This document shows positions 1 through 11,769 of a stretch of DNA of 64,000 nucleotides, piece after piece. This stretch comes from Diphasiastrum complanatum (taxonomy: Eukaryota > Streptophyta > Lycopodiopsida > Lycopodiales > Lycopodiaceae): contig CM055108.1 of NCBI GenBank assembly GCA_029204225.1, positions 21,399,644-21,463,643 of the forward strand. Reading direction: 5' to 3'. A model generated the notes under the pieces. It had not been told where the DNA came from and ran no database searches. It saw nothing but the letters and a program-made list of their open reading frames with translations. Every line of letters starts with the position of its first letter. Positions within the stretch are counted from its first letter, which is position 1. The position numbers and the translations under genes were made by a program.

Positions 1-165
1 ATAGGTGATCATCTCAAATAAAGTGAACAAGTCCAAGTAATCCTTAATGGATTGAAAGATGAGCTTGTACACATTCTACAATCCTATGCCATCAAGGATG
101 ATCTTCCAAGTTTGGAGGCACTTTGAACAAGGAGTCCTCATTTAGAGTTGTCACAAAATATTTGC
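1..165 (+). pseudogene. Ty1/copia gag remnant (UBN2-type)
   Basis: Translation of the plus strand gives a run reading QVILNGLKDELVHILQSYA followed by a block like DDLPSLEAL. This matches the gag region of the much better preserved Copia element near 62.3 kb (VQIVLNGLGSGFTNLVQSFA, then DTLPTIEKL). An in-frame stop lies near the start, and the similarity fades after about position 165. It is a short decayed piece of a capsid-like gag gene, open at the left edge of the window. Confidence 0.6.
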
Positions 166-1420
166 ATTTCAAAAAAACCAAGATTGAGAATTACATCAAG
201 TAAGGAAATAAAGAAATAGTAGTACTTGTGGAACATAATAATGAATGGCTTATAGGTGTTGATCTTGATGTGGCAATTGAATAAAAAAAGCAATTAACGG
301 TTCCCTGAAGCATTCGTATACATATTTATATGTAGAACATCTACTTCTTGTATGGAGTTGAGACTTGGAGTATCTATTCTCATGATGGACTACATTCAAG
401 ATAATCTTACTCAATGTTGTTTGTTCACAAAATATAATCCTAGCCTGAGTCAAGTATGAAAGTAAAGTCAAATCATAACTATAAATAGGAGAGAGATATC
501 CAAAAACCATTAGACTGCAAAGTGCTTGTTTCATAATGTTATATTAGTGTCTATTGCTCCTATAGCGCTAGGGACTAGTAATATCTAATTGGCAATCATG
601 TTAGAGATAGAAGAATCTCTATTATTCACACTTTTATGGGGCATTTGATGAAGATATCTATTATCAAGTCATCAATATCAAGATACATTGTGTAGTTTAG
701 AAGTTGCTTGTGAGATTGATGAAAAGATTGACCTCTAATTCAATTACAAGTAGAAGTGTATTACTTCTAGACTATAAGCCCCTAAGTCTCTAGGATAGTT
801 GAAGAGAAAAGTCATGTAAAAGTTCCTTTGAGCACGATACAATGTAAAGTGGAGTGATCCAACCTACAAGTTTGAAGAGCCCTCAGAATGCTAATTCACC
901 ATCAAATCTAGGAGGTTATCAACAAGCTAGTATAATATGTATAGAAGCCTAAACAAAAAATTAAGAGTGATGTCATTTGTCAACTATCATAGGCACCCTC
1001 TTGGAAAAGAAGAGAAACGTGAATATCTTAGCATCTTTTTCAAGATAGTATTGATCCCTACAACATGTAGAAGACTCTATTAATGACCTTGAAGTAAAAA
1101 CAATAATCCAACACCCTCCACCCCTCTACCATGCTTCCCTCTGGTCTTGCCTTTTGACACACAAAACTTGTCAGAAATGGTGAACTACTGCAACTTTTTC
1201 ACGACGCAAAATGAAGCGACACGAAGCGAAGGTCGAATGGCAAACAATTCGCGAAAGTCAATGTACCTCGAAAACCCTAAGACATGAAGCGAAGCGAAAC
1301 TCGAAGGTCGAATGATTCACGAAAGTCAAACATGCCTCCAGGACCAAAAAGACACGACATGACACAAAACGAAAAAAAAATCTTTCACGCTGCCAGCTAG
1401 CAGCTCAACGAGCATGGAGC
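166..1420. other. No recognisable gene
   Basis: AT-rich sequence with stops in all frames and no protein family or repeat that I can recognise. Between about 1190 and 1370 there is a patch rich in gaagcgaa/cgaaggtcga words and CpG. It probably belongs to the 5' LTR of the Copia element that follows, but its outer edge could not be fixed. Confidence 0.4.
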
Positions 1421-1429
1421 CTTAAACTT

Positions 1430-1900
1430 CACGCCCAGCTGAAACAATTAGTAATAACAGAGAGTAACTGATTAGTTGATTAGCATTAACTATTCTTGTA
1501 ATTCTCTATTTAGCTATCTTGTAAACTCCACACAGTGGAGATATAAACTATTTTTTTGGATCAAAAAAACACACAAAGAATGTGCGTGAGTAGAGCAGAA
1601 AAGAAAAAGAATAGAAATGAAATAGTTGTGCATGAAAGTCTGCCAACGAGCAGAACACATCGAAAGAGCATAGCGTCAGGCCGCCAACGAGAGAGACACT
1701 GACCATCTCGCTCTAAAAATTAAACTCATAATATAATTGTTCTATGTCGTGCATTTCCTTGTCTTCCACTGTCTTGATTGCTAGAATGATATTTGTTTTG
1801 CGATTTGTAGTCACGTGCCTAGGATCCTGTAAGCTTCTGCATAAGAAAATTCAAAAGAAATAAATATGTTTGCGATACAAACAAAACCCAGTCCGCGACA
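1430..1900 (+). repeat. Probable 5' LTR (3' part) of mosaic Copia element
   Basis: The segment ends in CA directly before a primer-binding-site-like TGGTAACAGAGC, as expected for the inner edge of a plant Copia LTR. It holds an AT-rich possible core promoter (atataaac near 1541) downstream of taactattcttgtaattctc. The outer edge is not identified and no second copy of this LTR is present, so the left limit is approximate. Confidence 0.45.
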
Positions 1901-1912
1901 TGGTAACAGAGC
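1901..1912 (+). other. Primer binding site (initiator Met tRNA)
   Basis: TGGTAACAGAGC differs by one base from TGGTATCAGAGC, the common plant LTR-retrotransposon site complementary to the 3' end of initiator Met tRNA. It lies directly after the LTR-terminal CA and 51 bases before the gag start at 1963. Confidence 0.65.
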
Positions 1913-1962
1913 AGTAGGTTGTCACTACTGATATCTGAGCAGTGATTTTCTAGACAACACAA

Positions 1963-4765
1963 TATGACTACAACGATCTAGACAAGAGTAGCAATCAGTC
2001 TTGATGGCGCAAACTATAGGATATGGAAATTCAAAATCAAAACACTTCTGAAGGGCGAAGGCATCTAGTCGGTGACCAAACTCTCAGAGGTGCACTCTCC
2101 AGAGGGAGACCCGAGACTACGAACGCAACCATGCAGTATGAGAAAGATTAAAACAGAAATACGAAGTGAGGACTGCAACTTCAATGATGCATCTTCACAA
2201 TCAGCTACAATCCATACGATGGGATGACAACCAGTTAGACCATCATGTTGAGAAGATCAGAATGATCTTCTCTCAACTTGTTGCATCAGGACAGGAGCAC
2301 CAGGTCCCATCACAACAACAGTTGATGTACTTCATGAAGTCTCTACCAATGTCCTATCAGCCATTGATAATGCTCATATTGAGTCTACCAAATATGACAT
2401 TTGACAAAGCAATCAGTCTTGTTGCTGATGAGAGACTGATGAGGGACGAAAGAGAAGGAAGCAGTGACCAAGAGAGAGCTCTCTTCATGAAAGGAAGGAG
2501 AAAAAAAAAGAGCAAACCCAGATTCGACAAGACAAAGTCCTTGAATCAACAAGCTTCTTCATGTGTCATTGTCACAAACCAGGCCATACAGCCAACAAAT
2601 GCCAGTTCAATCCAGCAATACCTTGCATGCACTGAAAGAAGAAGGGGCACTCTGCATACGATTGCAGATTCAACCCCAAAAAAAAGAACAAGACTGAGAA
2701 AGCAAATGTTGCAGAATCATCCAAAGATGCAGATAGAGGTGATGAAGCCTTCACAATACTTCATGAAGCTTCAACGAGCTACACTGAACAAGACTACGAT
2801 GTAGTCATTGATTCATGAACAATATCACACATCACCTGTAACAAGAAAATCTTGATCGACTTTAGAGAGCTCAAAAATAACAGAGCAATGATTCTAGGTG
2901 ATGGGAGTAGACACGATGTCAAAGGAATCGAAACTCTATAGCTGTGAACATTGTCAGGCCAAGCAGAGCTGCCAGGAGCACTCTACGTGTCTTCATTGAG
3001 AAAAGATCTGCTATCAGTCTTCAAGATGACAGATCTTGAAATTGGAGTTTTGTTCGATACATGCCGCATGATTGAAAAAACTACAAACAAATTGCTGACA
3101 TTTGGATGCAGAGAAGGAACCCTCTACTAAGCCAAGATAATCAGCAATACATATGTGTGTTTGGATGTGCAGCATACAAGCACACTTTAAAAGAAAAAAG
3201 GAACAAGCTCGATGACAAATCAGAGCAAATAATCATGGTCAGGAACTAGAACAGATCACAGGTGTATAGACATTACAATCCAACCACGAAAAAAGTTGTT
3301 TCAAGTAGAGATGTGAAGTTCAATGGGTCCACATATCCTGGACTAAAAGATGAAAAAGGCCATGAGATCTTCATTGCTGCCAATTCAAGAGGGAGATCGA
3401 GGACAGACGTCAAATCAGAATGTTGAGCCACAGACTCCAGAGCAGCAGGAAGCAAAGGATCAATCCCACAAACAAGAAACATTCAAACAACAATGAAACG
3501 AACCCAGAAGGTCAACAAGACAAAGAAGACCTCTAGACTGTTACGTTGACAATCTTTAGTGGAGCGAAGACACGCAATTTGAGTACTGCAGCTTCACTGA
3601 AGAGCCAACGACATATCAAGAAGTTGTTCAGAGTCCAGAGGGAGAATTCTGAAAGTAGGCAATGTCAAAGGAGATCAAATCGATGAGACGAAACGAGGCA
3701 TAGACACTAGAGCCACTACCAGAAAACAAAAAGATCGTTGACTGCAAATGGGTGTACAAGAAGAAAATGAAATCAGATGGCATTGTTGGCTGTTACAAGA
3801 CAAGGCTTGTCGCAAAGGGCTACACACAAAGGTATGGTGTTCATTATTTTGACACATATTTGTCGATGGTCAAGATGACAAGCATACGACTACTCCTTGC
3901 ATACGCCACACAACACAATCTGGAAATTCACCAAATTGATGTGAAAATAGCCTTTCTCCACAAAGATCTATAGAAAAAAATCTTCAAGAAGCAGCCTGAA
4001 GGACTTGAAGACCCCGACAATTGACAATATGTCTGTCGGTTGCAAAGATGCATTTATGGTCTAAAGCAGGGATCACGAGCTTGGTACAAGAAGCTCGATA
4101 GTCTTCTGAAGTCTCTAGACTTCAATCCTACACAACCAGACTGTAATGTCTACATGAAAAGAGTAGGAAAATATTTTGTGATACTGACTATTTTCGAATG
4201 ATTTCCTTATGATAGGAAATTCTTTGATGCTGATCAAAGACACGAAGAGTCAGATTTCTAAAACTTATGAAATCACAGATCTAGGAGAAGCAACAAAATG
4301 CCTCAGGCTGGAGATCAGAAGAGATCGAATAAAAGGCGAAATGCACTTGAGTTAGTCTGAATATGCCAGAAAAGTGCTCAAGCAGTATCACATGATGGAC
4401 TGTAAAGATAAGGCCACACCAATGATAGTTGGTGCCAAGTTAACGAAGCAGGATTGCCCAAAATCAGAAGAAGAAAAACAGAAGATGGCAGGTATACCCT
4501 ACCAAAACCTAATCAGTAGTCTGATGTACCTTACCGATCTAGCTTTCTCTGTTTACGCCTTGAGCCAATTCTCTTCCAATCCTGGCATGGCACATTGGCA
4601 AATGGCAAAATGAATCCTACAATATCTGAAGAGTACCCAAAATATGGGATTAGCCTACAGGGCAGAAAACGAAAAAAAAGGATTCAAGTTGCACCACTAC
4701 AATGATGCAAGTTGGGCGAGCTGCAAAGTTGACAACAAGTTCGTAACTGGGGGATGTTATATAAT
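1963..4765 (+). pseudogene. Degenerate Ty1/copia gag-pol (mosaic element, 5' part)
   Basis: Gag begins at 1963 with MTTT, then after a stop a block typical of the N-terminal Copia gag domain (SLDGANYRIWKFKIKTLL). The UBN2-like middle is at 2166-2500. Two CCHC zinc knuckles lie at 2560-2690 in a shifted frame (C-H-C-H-KPGH-TANKC; the second knuckle has a Cys turned to stop). The protease region near 2805-2870 reads DS-stop-TISHIT. After the pre-integrase segment the frame jumps near 3150 straight to the post-integrase KEKRNKLDDK block, so the integrase core is deleted. Reverse transcriptase follows at 3690-4200 (DCKWVYKKKMKSDG, RLVAKGYTQ, IYGLKQGSRAWY), then the start of RNase H up to about 4765. 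Many stops and frameshifts: inactive. Confidence 0.85.
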
Positions 4766-5250
4766 TGAATTGCATGCCTATAGTGATTCATATTTTGTAG
4801 GTGACAAGAGAGATATGAGATCACTATGCAACCTTCATAGGTAATGGAGTAGTTTCTTGGCTATCAAAGAAGCAAGAAACAATCTCACTCTCTTCAACCG
4901 AGGCCGAGTACAAGGCACTTACTACAACAATCAAAGAAGTGTTATGGATCAAGAGATTGATGGTGGAGCTAAAGATTATGGATCCAAAGGATGTACCAAT
5001 CATCCATAATGAAAACATTTCAGCTCAACCTCGTGTAGCAAATTGAATCTTCCATGCAAGACCCAAACACTTTGAGATTTGGCATCACTTTGTGAGGGAA
5101 AAGGTTCAAGCAAAGGAGGTCTCTTTGGAACATGTACCAAGTAATGAATGTGTGGCTAATGTGCTCACTAAACCTCCTCAAAGAGTCGCATTTGTAAAGT
5201 TAAGAGCCTCTCTTGGAGTGATTAGTAGATCTATGTTAGATCCAAACTAG
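4766..5250 (+). pseudogene. Copia RNase H 3' end from a different element
   Basis: From about 4766 the sequence changes to another Copia lineage: LHAYSDSYFVGDK, then VSWLSKKQETISLSSTEAEY, HHFVREKVQAKEVSLEHV and the terminal FVKLRASLGVI. This closely follows the RNase H of the minus-strand element at 58.7-59.3 kb (AYSDSDFAGDKVDRRS, FVRKKVQAKEIKLQHV, FVKLRSSIGVIDKS), whereas the upstream part ends with the different HHYNDASWASCKVDNK. Part of the RNase H start is therefore present twice, once from each lineage. A frameshift lies near 4840. It ends just before a polypurine tract. Confidence 0.75.
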
Positions 5251-5252
5251 TT

Positions 5253-5262
5253 GTGAGGAGGA
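5253..5262 (+). other. Polypurine tract
   Basis: GTGAGGAGGA(G) lies between the RNase H stop codon and the LTR start TGTTGAAATT, the usual position of the plus-strand priming tract in a Copia element. Confidence 0.6.
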
Positions 5263-5950
5263 GTGTTGAAATTCACAAGCTAGTTTGGACCAAACTTGGT
5301 CACATGCATTGTAATTGGCAAGATGGCCATATAAATGAATGCCACGCATGCCAAAGTAGCATAGGATGCTTTTCCAAAGTTTATTCTACATCCTACATTG
5401 TAAAGGCACCTTTGAAGTAAAGCCAATGAGTGCTTAGATACAGTAGAGATAAAATAGGAGCCCAAAAAAATACGTTTTACATTGTTTTTGGATCTTGAGA
5501 TCAAGGACCCTAATTAGGGTGGATCCAACAATCACTTAGGTTGAATATTAGGGTCAGGTTATGAAAAGTACAGAGATGCCCTAAAATGATCAGATCTGAG
5601 CTTGAAATGTATAAATATGTGATGGGATCTACATCAATTTATGAGTAAAAAATTGGTTTTCAATCTACCAATGTTGTTGGTGATCTAGATGAATATTTGC
5701 TATTTATGTTGAGTAATTAATTTGACTTTGTGAGATTGATTTGGAAGTTTACGTACTGTACTATGTCTGTGGCAGTCTGTACTTTCACGCGTGTGAATGC
5801 ATGAATTTGAGTCTACAAGTGGAGTTCAAGCCAAGGTGAAGCTATGAAACACTAAACTTGTTGGTGTTTTAGCTATGGGATCTCAATTGGATCCATTAAA
5901 CTCCATCATTTCAAAGATTTATTAGAGTCTATTTTGTTGTATTTTTAACA
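5263..5950 (+). repeat. 3' LTR of mosaic Copia element
   Basis: Starts TGTTGAAATTCACAAG directly after the polypurine tract. A TATA-like GTATAAATATG lies near 5609, with U5-like sequence after it. The right end is placed at the first plausible terminal CA (ttttaaca near 5950) and is uncertain because there is no second copy in the window. Confidence 0.5.
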
Positions 5951-6190
5951 CAGAATTTGTTTCTTTAATAAAAATGATTTTAAAGAAAAGGTTTGTGAAT
6001 ACCTCTTTCTAAAACTTAGAATTTGATGTTGTTGTAACAAGCTTTTTTTTTGAGGTTTATGGTAATATATTAAAAAAAAGTGGGCGAGTTGTTGGTTATG
6101 GCTATGTAGCGCGATTTGACAGTTGCGTGCACAGGCTGACATGTTGAGTGTGAGGGGGGAGTACGTTCTTAAATCTCCCTACTTGTCTGT

Positions 6191-6367
<177 letters not shown>

Positions 6368-6605
6368 TCCTATGGATGTGACTCAACCTCCAAGCCCGTC
6401 ATGGGCTGATAAATCTATTGCAACAACAGATCATCGACATGAGGTCTAAGCATAATGAGCCGAGGCTGAGATTAGGGCTATTTCCCAATCCCGACAGGCC
6501 CTCCTCAATCTGATGTTTACCCTGAAATTTTTTACTGGGAAAAAAAAGAACAAGCACTAGGACGTTGTCTGGGCATAGCTTGTGATCGATGGACATCACA
6601 TTTTT

Positions 6606-6990
6606 CCATGCACGATCTACCAGACAGCTCCCGAATTGCTACTGCCATTATGTTTCTATGCCATAAAGCATACTCGTGGTGGCAGGATCTTAAGAAGCGT
6701 GCAATAGTCCCAACTACTTGGGGATGATTTCTAGGTAGCCTTTAAGGCCGGATTGTCCTTGATGATTTTGAATATTATCATCGATTTGCTACCTTGGAAA
6801 TGGGGACAAAACCCTTGGATGTGAACATACAAGACTTCCAAGAGGCTGCGTCGTGGTTTGTTAATCACATTGATGGAGTTCACAAACTTCACTTTATTCT
6901 GGGCTTGCCCATAGAGTATTAGTTAGAGTTCCATCATAATAAGCCACAATCTCTTGAGGATACACTGCGTTTTGCTGAAATTTTTGACGA
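6606..6990 (+). pseudogene. Ty3/gypsy gag remnant
   Basis: The plus strand reads DLPDSSRIATAIMFLCHKA then SWWQDLKK and, after two stops, FEYYHRFATLEMGTKPLDV with HFILGLPIEY and SLEDTLRFAE. This order (A-W-x-x-L, then F...Y..L, then FI.GL) is that of the retrotransposon gag capsid domain. It carries at least three in-frame stops. Its right edge meets the transposase-like fragment that begins at about 6990 without any LTR or spacer. Confidence 0.6.
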
Positions 6991-8218
6991 TATGCAAAGC
7001 GCCAACTCTAAACACTCTTGTTTGTACTGCATGAAAATAGCAAAAGACATGATAAGGAGTACAGGAATATCAAGAGATCGAGAAGATTCTAATTGGAAAC
7101 CTGTACTACCGATTCCTCTAAGAAATGTTCATATCTGTACATTGCATGCGGAGGTGCGTATTATAGAAAAAATAATATATCTTCACATCTTGTTTGCATG
7201 GAATTTTGAGCCATAGGCCTCTGCGAAGGAAGCTATTTCCATATTAGAGGATGTGTTGTCCAAAGCAGGCTTACATAAAGGCCACGTTAAAATAAAAAAA
7301 GATGACAAGCTATCAGGTAAAACAGGAAATATTCCATACAAGCCGAGCATTGGAAGCTTCAACGCTTGAAGATTTTTATCTAATTATTCTGGCAAACAAT
7401 CCAAGATTCAATATTCTGTTTGGAAAGAGATCATTGTAGCAACTTAAGATTTTGAAGAAGAAGGTTCTACTCATATACACAAGGTAGAAGTTTGGAAAAA
7501 ATTAGACAACATGGTGAAATACTTGAGAAAAGATAAATTTTCAAATATTGATGTACAAATGATACAGAAAACAACCAGTGAATTTGTGGATGCAATTCGA
7601 AGTGCATGGGGTGTTGATCATCTAACACATTATATGGTAAGATCTCGATGTTATACTATTATAGACAAATATGTGCAATTAAATTAGGTACTTTTGCTAC
7701 TGATTTAGATTATGTTTTTATGACATGTAGCACATATTACGGCATCATTCGACATTCTTTGCAAGAAATAGTGGAAGTCTTAGCATATGGTCATCGCAAG
7801 GAATGGAAAAATCTCATTGGCAAGCAAGAGCGGCATTTCATAGAAGTACACAACGTGGCAGGACTAGCACAAAGAATAGCTATATACCGCAACTTTTTCA
7901 ATGGTTTTACAGAAGAATCCAAATTCGTCATAATACAAAATCCAGATATAACCATACTGAGTTGGGCGAACGTTCTTTTAACCAGTTGGTACATGCTTTT
8001 ACCTTAGGGGAATGTTTAGCATTATGCCATTTTGAGAACGTTCCTCAAGCATCTTCCCCTACTCGTTAACCTTCGCCAATATGCCAGATGAATTTTAAAT
8101 GCCAAATTTAGGTCGGTTACAGGTTCAGATCTTGTGTTTAAAACTTTAGAGCTGGATAATGTAGTGGATAAAAATTAAAAACGATTAGTCAATAACCAGG
8201 AGAATAATCCAACAAGAT
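6990..8218 (+). pseudogene. Transposase-like gene, truncated copy 1
   Basis: Starts in the middle of the domain with SKHSCLYCMK, then WKPVLPIPLRNVHICTLHAE, KEAISILEDVLSKAGLHKGH, VWKKLD and THYM. After an intron-like gap near 7636-7740 it continues with SGSLSIWSSQGMEKSHWQAR and YIPQLFQWFYRRIQIRHN. The block order equals that of copy 2 at 30.05-30.98 kb, with roughly 70-80 percent identical residues by eye. The first part of the gene is missing and several stops are present (for instance after FEP at 7216). C-terminal sequence absent from copy 2 (HTELGERSFNQLVHAF, LDNVVDKN) continues to about 8218. The protein family is not one I can name; a cut-and-paste transposase is inferred. Confidence 0.6.
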
Positions 8219-9278
8219 ATTGTATAAAGAGAAGCCTAAGGTAGATCACCTTAGAATCTTTGAATGTGTGTGCTTTGTTCATTTACCTTTAGAAACTAGG
8301 AAGAAAGATGATCCTAGTTCTATTGAAGGAGTACTGGTTTGATATTCATCAACAAAGATAACATATAAAGTTTTCATTCCCTCTATTGACAAAATTGTTG
8401 TAAGTAGAGATGTGATCTTTCATGAAGATCAAAAGATCAACTTGGATTTATGGAGGATCTTCTATTATCAATCTTGATGCCAATCAAGATGTGGAAGTGG
8501 TCAAGGCTTGAGGAGGAGCATCTTCAAGCTATTACACCAAGAAGATCTATGAGAGAGAGATCCGAACCAAGGAGGCTCACATATGTGGAAAAGGTAAGCC
8601 AGTGGAGGATGGCACCTCATATCATGCATTTTTCATCTCTCATGATGAGCCAAACAATGTCAAGATGCACTCCAATCAAAGGAGTGGTATGAAGCTATGT
8701 CAAAGGAGTATGAAGCCTTGATTTCTAGTCATACTTGGGAGCACACGGATCCACCCATCAACAAGCATGTTATTGGATGCAAATGGGTGTTTAGAGTGAA
8801 GTACAAGAATGATGGATCTATCAACAAGTTCAAGGCAAGACAATGTGCCAAAGAATATGCTCAAATTCATGGCCTTGATTATAAAGAAAAATTTGCACCC
8901 GTGGCCAAGATGGTCACTATAAGGATTATTATCTCTATTGCATGCTATTTCAAGTAGAGGATGTTCCAACTTGATGTCTCTAATGCCTTCCTCAATGGGT
9001 ACTTTGAGGAAGAAATCTATATGGAGCAACCTAAGGGCTTTATCAAAGATGGTGATGAATCCAAAGTATGCTTATTGTTCAAAAGCCTTTATGGGCTCAA
9101 CCAAGCCCCAAGGTCTTGGTATGCAAGGCTCAATTCATATCTTATCTCACTTGGATTCAATCTAAGTGCTTATGATCCATCCTTGTATATAAAGTTTATA
9201 AATAACAATCTTGTTATTCTCATCATTTATGTAGATGTTATCATCTTGAGCAGAAATTGCATGAAACTTGTGCATTAG
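8219..9278 (+). pseudogene. Ty1/copia integrase-end and reverse transcriptase fragment
   Basis: Begins in the post-integrase region (YKEKPKVDHLRIFECVCFVH, VVSRDVIFHED). After broken linker sequence it gives the reverse transcriptase: HVIGCKWVFRVKYKNDGSIN, DYKEKFAPVAKMVTIR, MFQLDVSNAFLNGYFEEEIY, SLYGLNQAPRSWYARLNS and IYVDVIILS, where the second Asp of the YVDD catalytic motif has become Val. Closest in this window to the element at 58-63 kb. It stops abruptly at 9278, against an oppositely oriented fragment. Confidence 0.85.
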
Positions 9279-9289
9279 GTAGTGTTGGC

Positions 9290-9905
9290 ATTCCTCCCCA
9301 TTGGCCTGTGTGACCTTGTCCTCATCATGGATTGGTGAGAAGTTCTCGAACCAATCACGTTTCCCAGTCATACGTCTCGTTGAGCCTGAATCAATGAACC
9401 ACTTGGCACCATCATCAACCTGGAATGCCAATGCCAATGATAAGAAACTTGTCTCATCGTCTTTCCCATCGTCTTGGGCGATATTGTCCTATTGTTTCAC
9501 TTTTCCCACCTTTATGTCCAATTTATTCTTATAGCATTCACATGCCTAATGATCAGGTTTGCCCCCCTTCTTCTTTTTCTGTGTCGATGACGACTCTCCC
9601 TCCTCCTCATCATCCTTTCCCTTCCTTGGAATCCTCTTCCAACCTCTTTGCTTGTTCTTGGCAAGCAATGCTTGATCCTCCTATGGAGTTTTCCTAGCCT
9701 TACCTCTCGACATTGCTCCTGCAACATAATCCCATGTAGATCTTTGAAGGTAGGCAATCTCTCCCTCGAGGCAATGTTGCTCACAAACATCTGTAGGCTG
9801 GGTACAGACATTCTGCGAGTAAATGGAATGCAAGTTTTGCGAGTTTTTTTGTTCTAGAGAATTGTGATTATAACAATCATTGATTCCACAACAAGCACAA
9901 CACAT
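9290..9905 (-). pseudogene. Ty1/copia gag C-terminus and protease fragment
   Basis: Read on the minus strand, 9437-9290 gives FQVDDGAKWFIDSGSTRRMT followed by DWFENFSPIHDED, a Copia aspartic protease start with its D-S-G triad. Upstream on the same strand (9905-9440, shifting frames) there is a gag-like end (MFVSNIASRERLPTFKDLHG), a Lys/Glu-rich linker and a broken zinc knuckle near YKNKLD. It lacks everything downstream. It faces the fragment ending at 9278, so the two come from different insertions. Confidence 0.75.
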
Positions 9906-11750
9906 AGTAGTTTACAACCAAAAGAAATCTCATCATGTTGAAGTTATAATGTAGATTCCACATACAAACAAAATATTATATTTTCTTGCATAACTAAGAA
10001 AATATGAGGCACTCAATTTAGATGTAAAATCTCAAAATGCCCCTATCCATAAATGCAACTTGTGTATGATCTGAGAATGTTCTTAGATCATCTTCTTCTT
10101 ACATAGGGAGCAATTATGAGCATAGTTAAGTATTCATAAAAGAGGTCCACACACTATTTATTAGTAAAGTGATCACTGAATTAGGGGGTGTTTAGAGTAC
10201 AACTTATGTTTTAGGGAACAACTTATATTGACAAGTAAAATGATCACATGTATGTGGATATGGTGCCAAGGAAGATCTCATGAAACACATGGCTCATAGA
10301 GGGTGCCACATGGCTATTCATTACTCCTTATTCTCTCAACCTCTCTCAAATATTTGGCTAAAAATCTTTCTTGGAAATAATCAACATGATGAACATTGTA
10401 CAATTGATCTTTGAGGTTGGTCTTCTAAACCCTAAACTCATTTATCCTAAAATGTATTCAACGTCCAAATTTTTCCAAAAAAAATATGACAATTTTGTAA
10501 AACTGATAATCATTGTTGGAAATAGTTGAGGTCGGTATTTCGGTTGATAATAGTAGTTGAACATCAGGTGAAATCAAATCGGTTCAATAGAAGTCAAAAT
10601 CAAAATAACAAGTAAGTTATTTTGACACTAGACTAGTTTAAGTTTATTCAATATCGAAATCATTCAAAATCAGAATCTAGGATGGACTAACAATAGGCAA
10701 TTGACGCAAGTAGATGATGTACCTGCAATGGCCACCTCATCTACCAAATGCACAATGAGATGCATTTGAATGGTGAGAATGGATGTGGGAAAGTGCTTCT
10801 TGATCAAACACGCTGCCTCGATGGAGCTTTGTTAAAAAAATCTATTTTGATACCAGACTTAGCTAATTTGATACTAGACTTAAGAATCAGTTCTAGGTGT
10901 AGTAAATCAATACAAATAATATATTAAATCAATTCTACAACTAGAAATTTTTTATAGTAGTAGTTTACAATCTCTTTTTGACTTTGTCGAAAAGATTTTA
11001 GAATAGAAGGCATCTTTTCTGTTGATGCTTATGGCAAAGACTATGTAAGCATTGGTAAAACTTCCAAATATTTGAGATAAAAGCACCCGACATGGTACAA
11101 TAGTATTCTCTTGCCTTCCCGATGAACTTCATTGCAAAGCATGTTATTAGGAGCTTTGGGCTTTAAATGATATGATTGAAAATATAGCTAGTCTAGAATG
11201 CATTGGAACTTTCATAAGAGGCTTCATAGAAATTCAAAGTGGCAATAATCATTCTGGATTGAGGGGAATTATTATTGTTTCAATCACTTTCATAGCCACA
11301 TCCTTTGGTTGTGGGTCTATGGAAAAGTTGTATTGATGATTTCTTTGTAGAAGTTTCAGTTATTCTTTTAACTCTGCTTGTTTTATCATCTATGAGACAC
11401 CTATATCCTATCCTCGTTCCTTATCACTCTAATCCGAGTTTTAGTCTACATCCACTCATTTATCTAGTTGTTGCAGATTTACTTGTATTATTGCAAAAAC
11501 TATAGAAATACACGAGAATCACAACGTAGGTTTATGATCTCTTATGGCCAGTTACATGTGCCTACGAGCTCATGGACTTTCAGGTCTACTTACAACTTTT
11601 CACAACCTTTTAGGGTCTCTTATGAGCTCTTACATTTCATGGTCATTTATGGACACTTTATGTTTGCTTACGAGTTTATGTCTTATGACTACTTATGAAT
11701 TTTTACAAACATGACAACGCCTTTCCAAGGGTCGACAATATCTATCAAGC
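9906..11750. other. No recognisable gene
   Basis: AT-rich DNA with only short open frames, none resembling a known family. A run of loosely repeated tacgagctcatgg/tatgagctcttac-type words lies near 11525-11700. Nothing else stands out. Confidence 0.5.
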
Positions 11751-11769
11751 AACTATTGAAGAGTTAACA

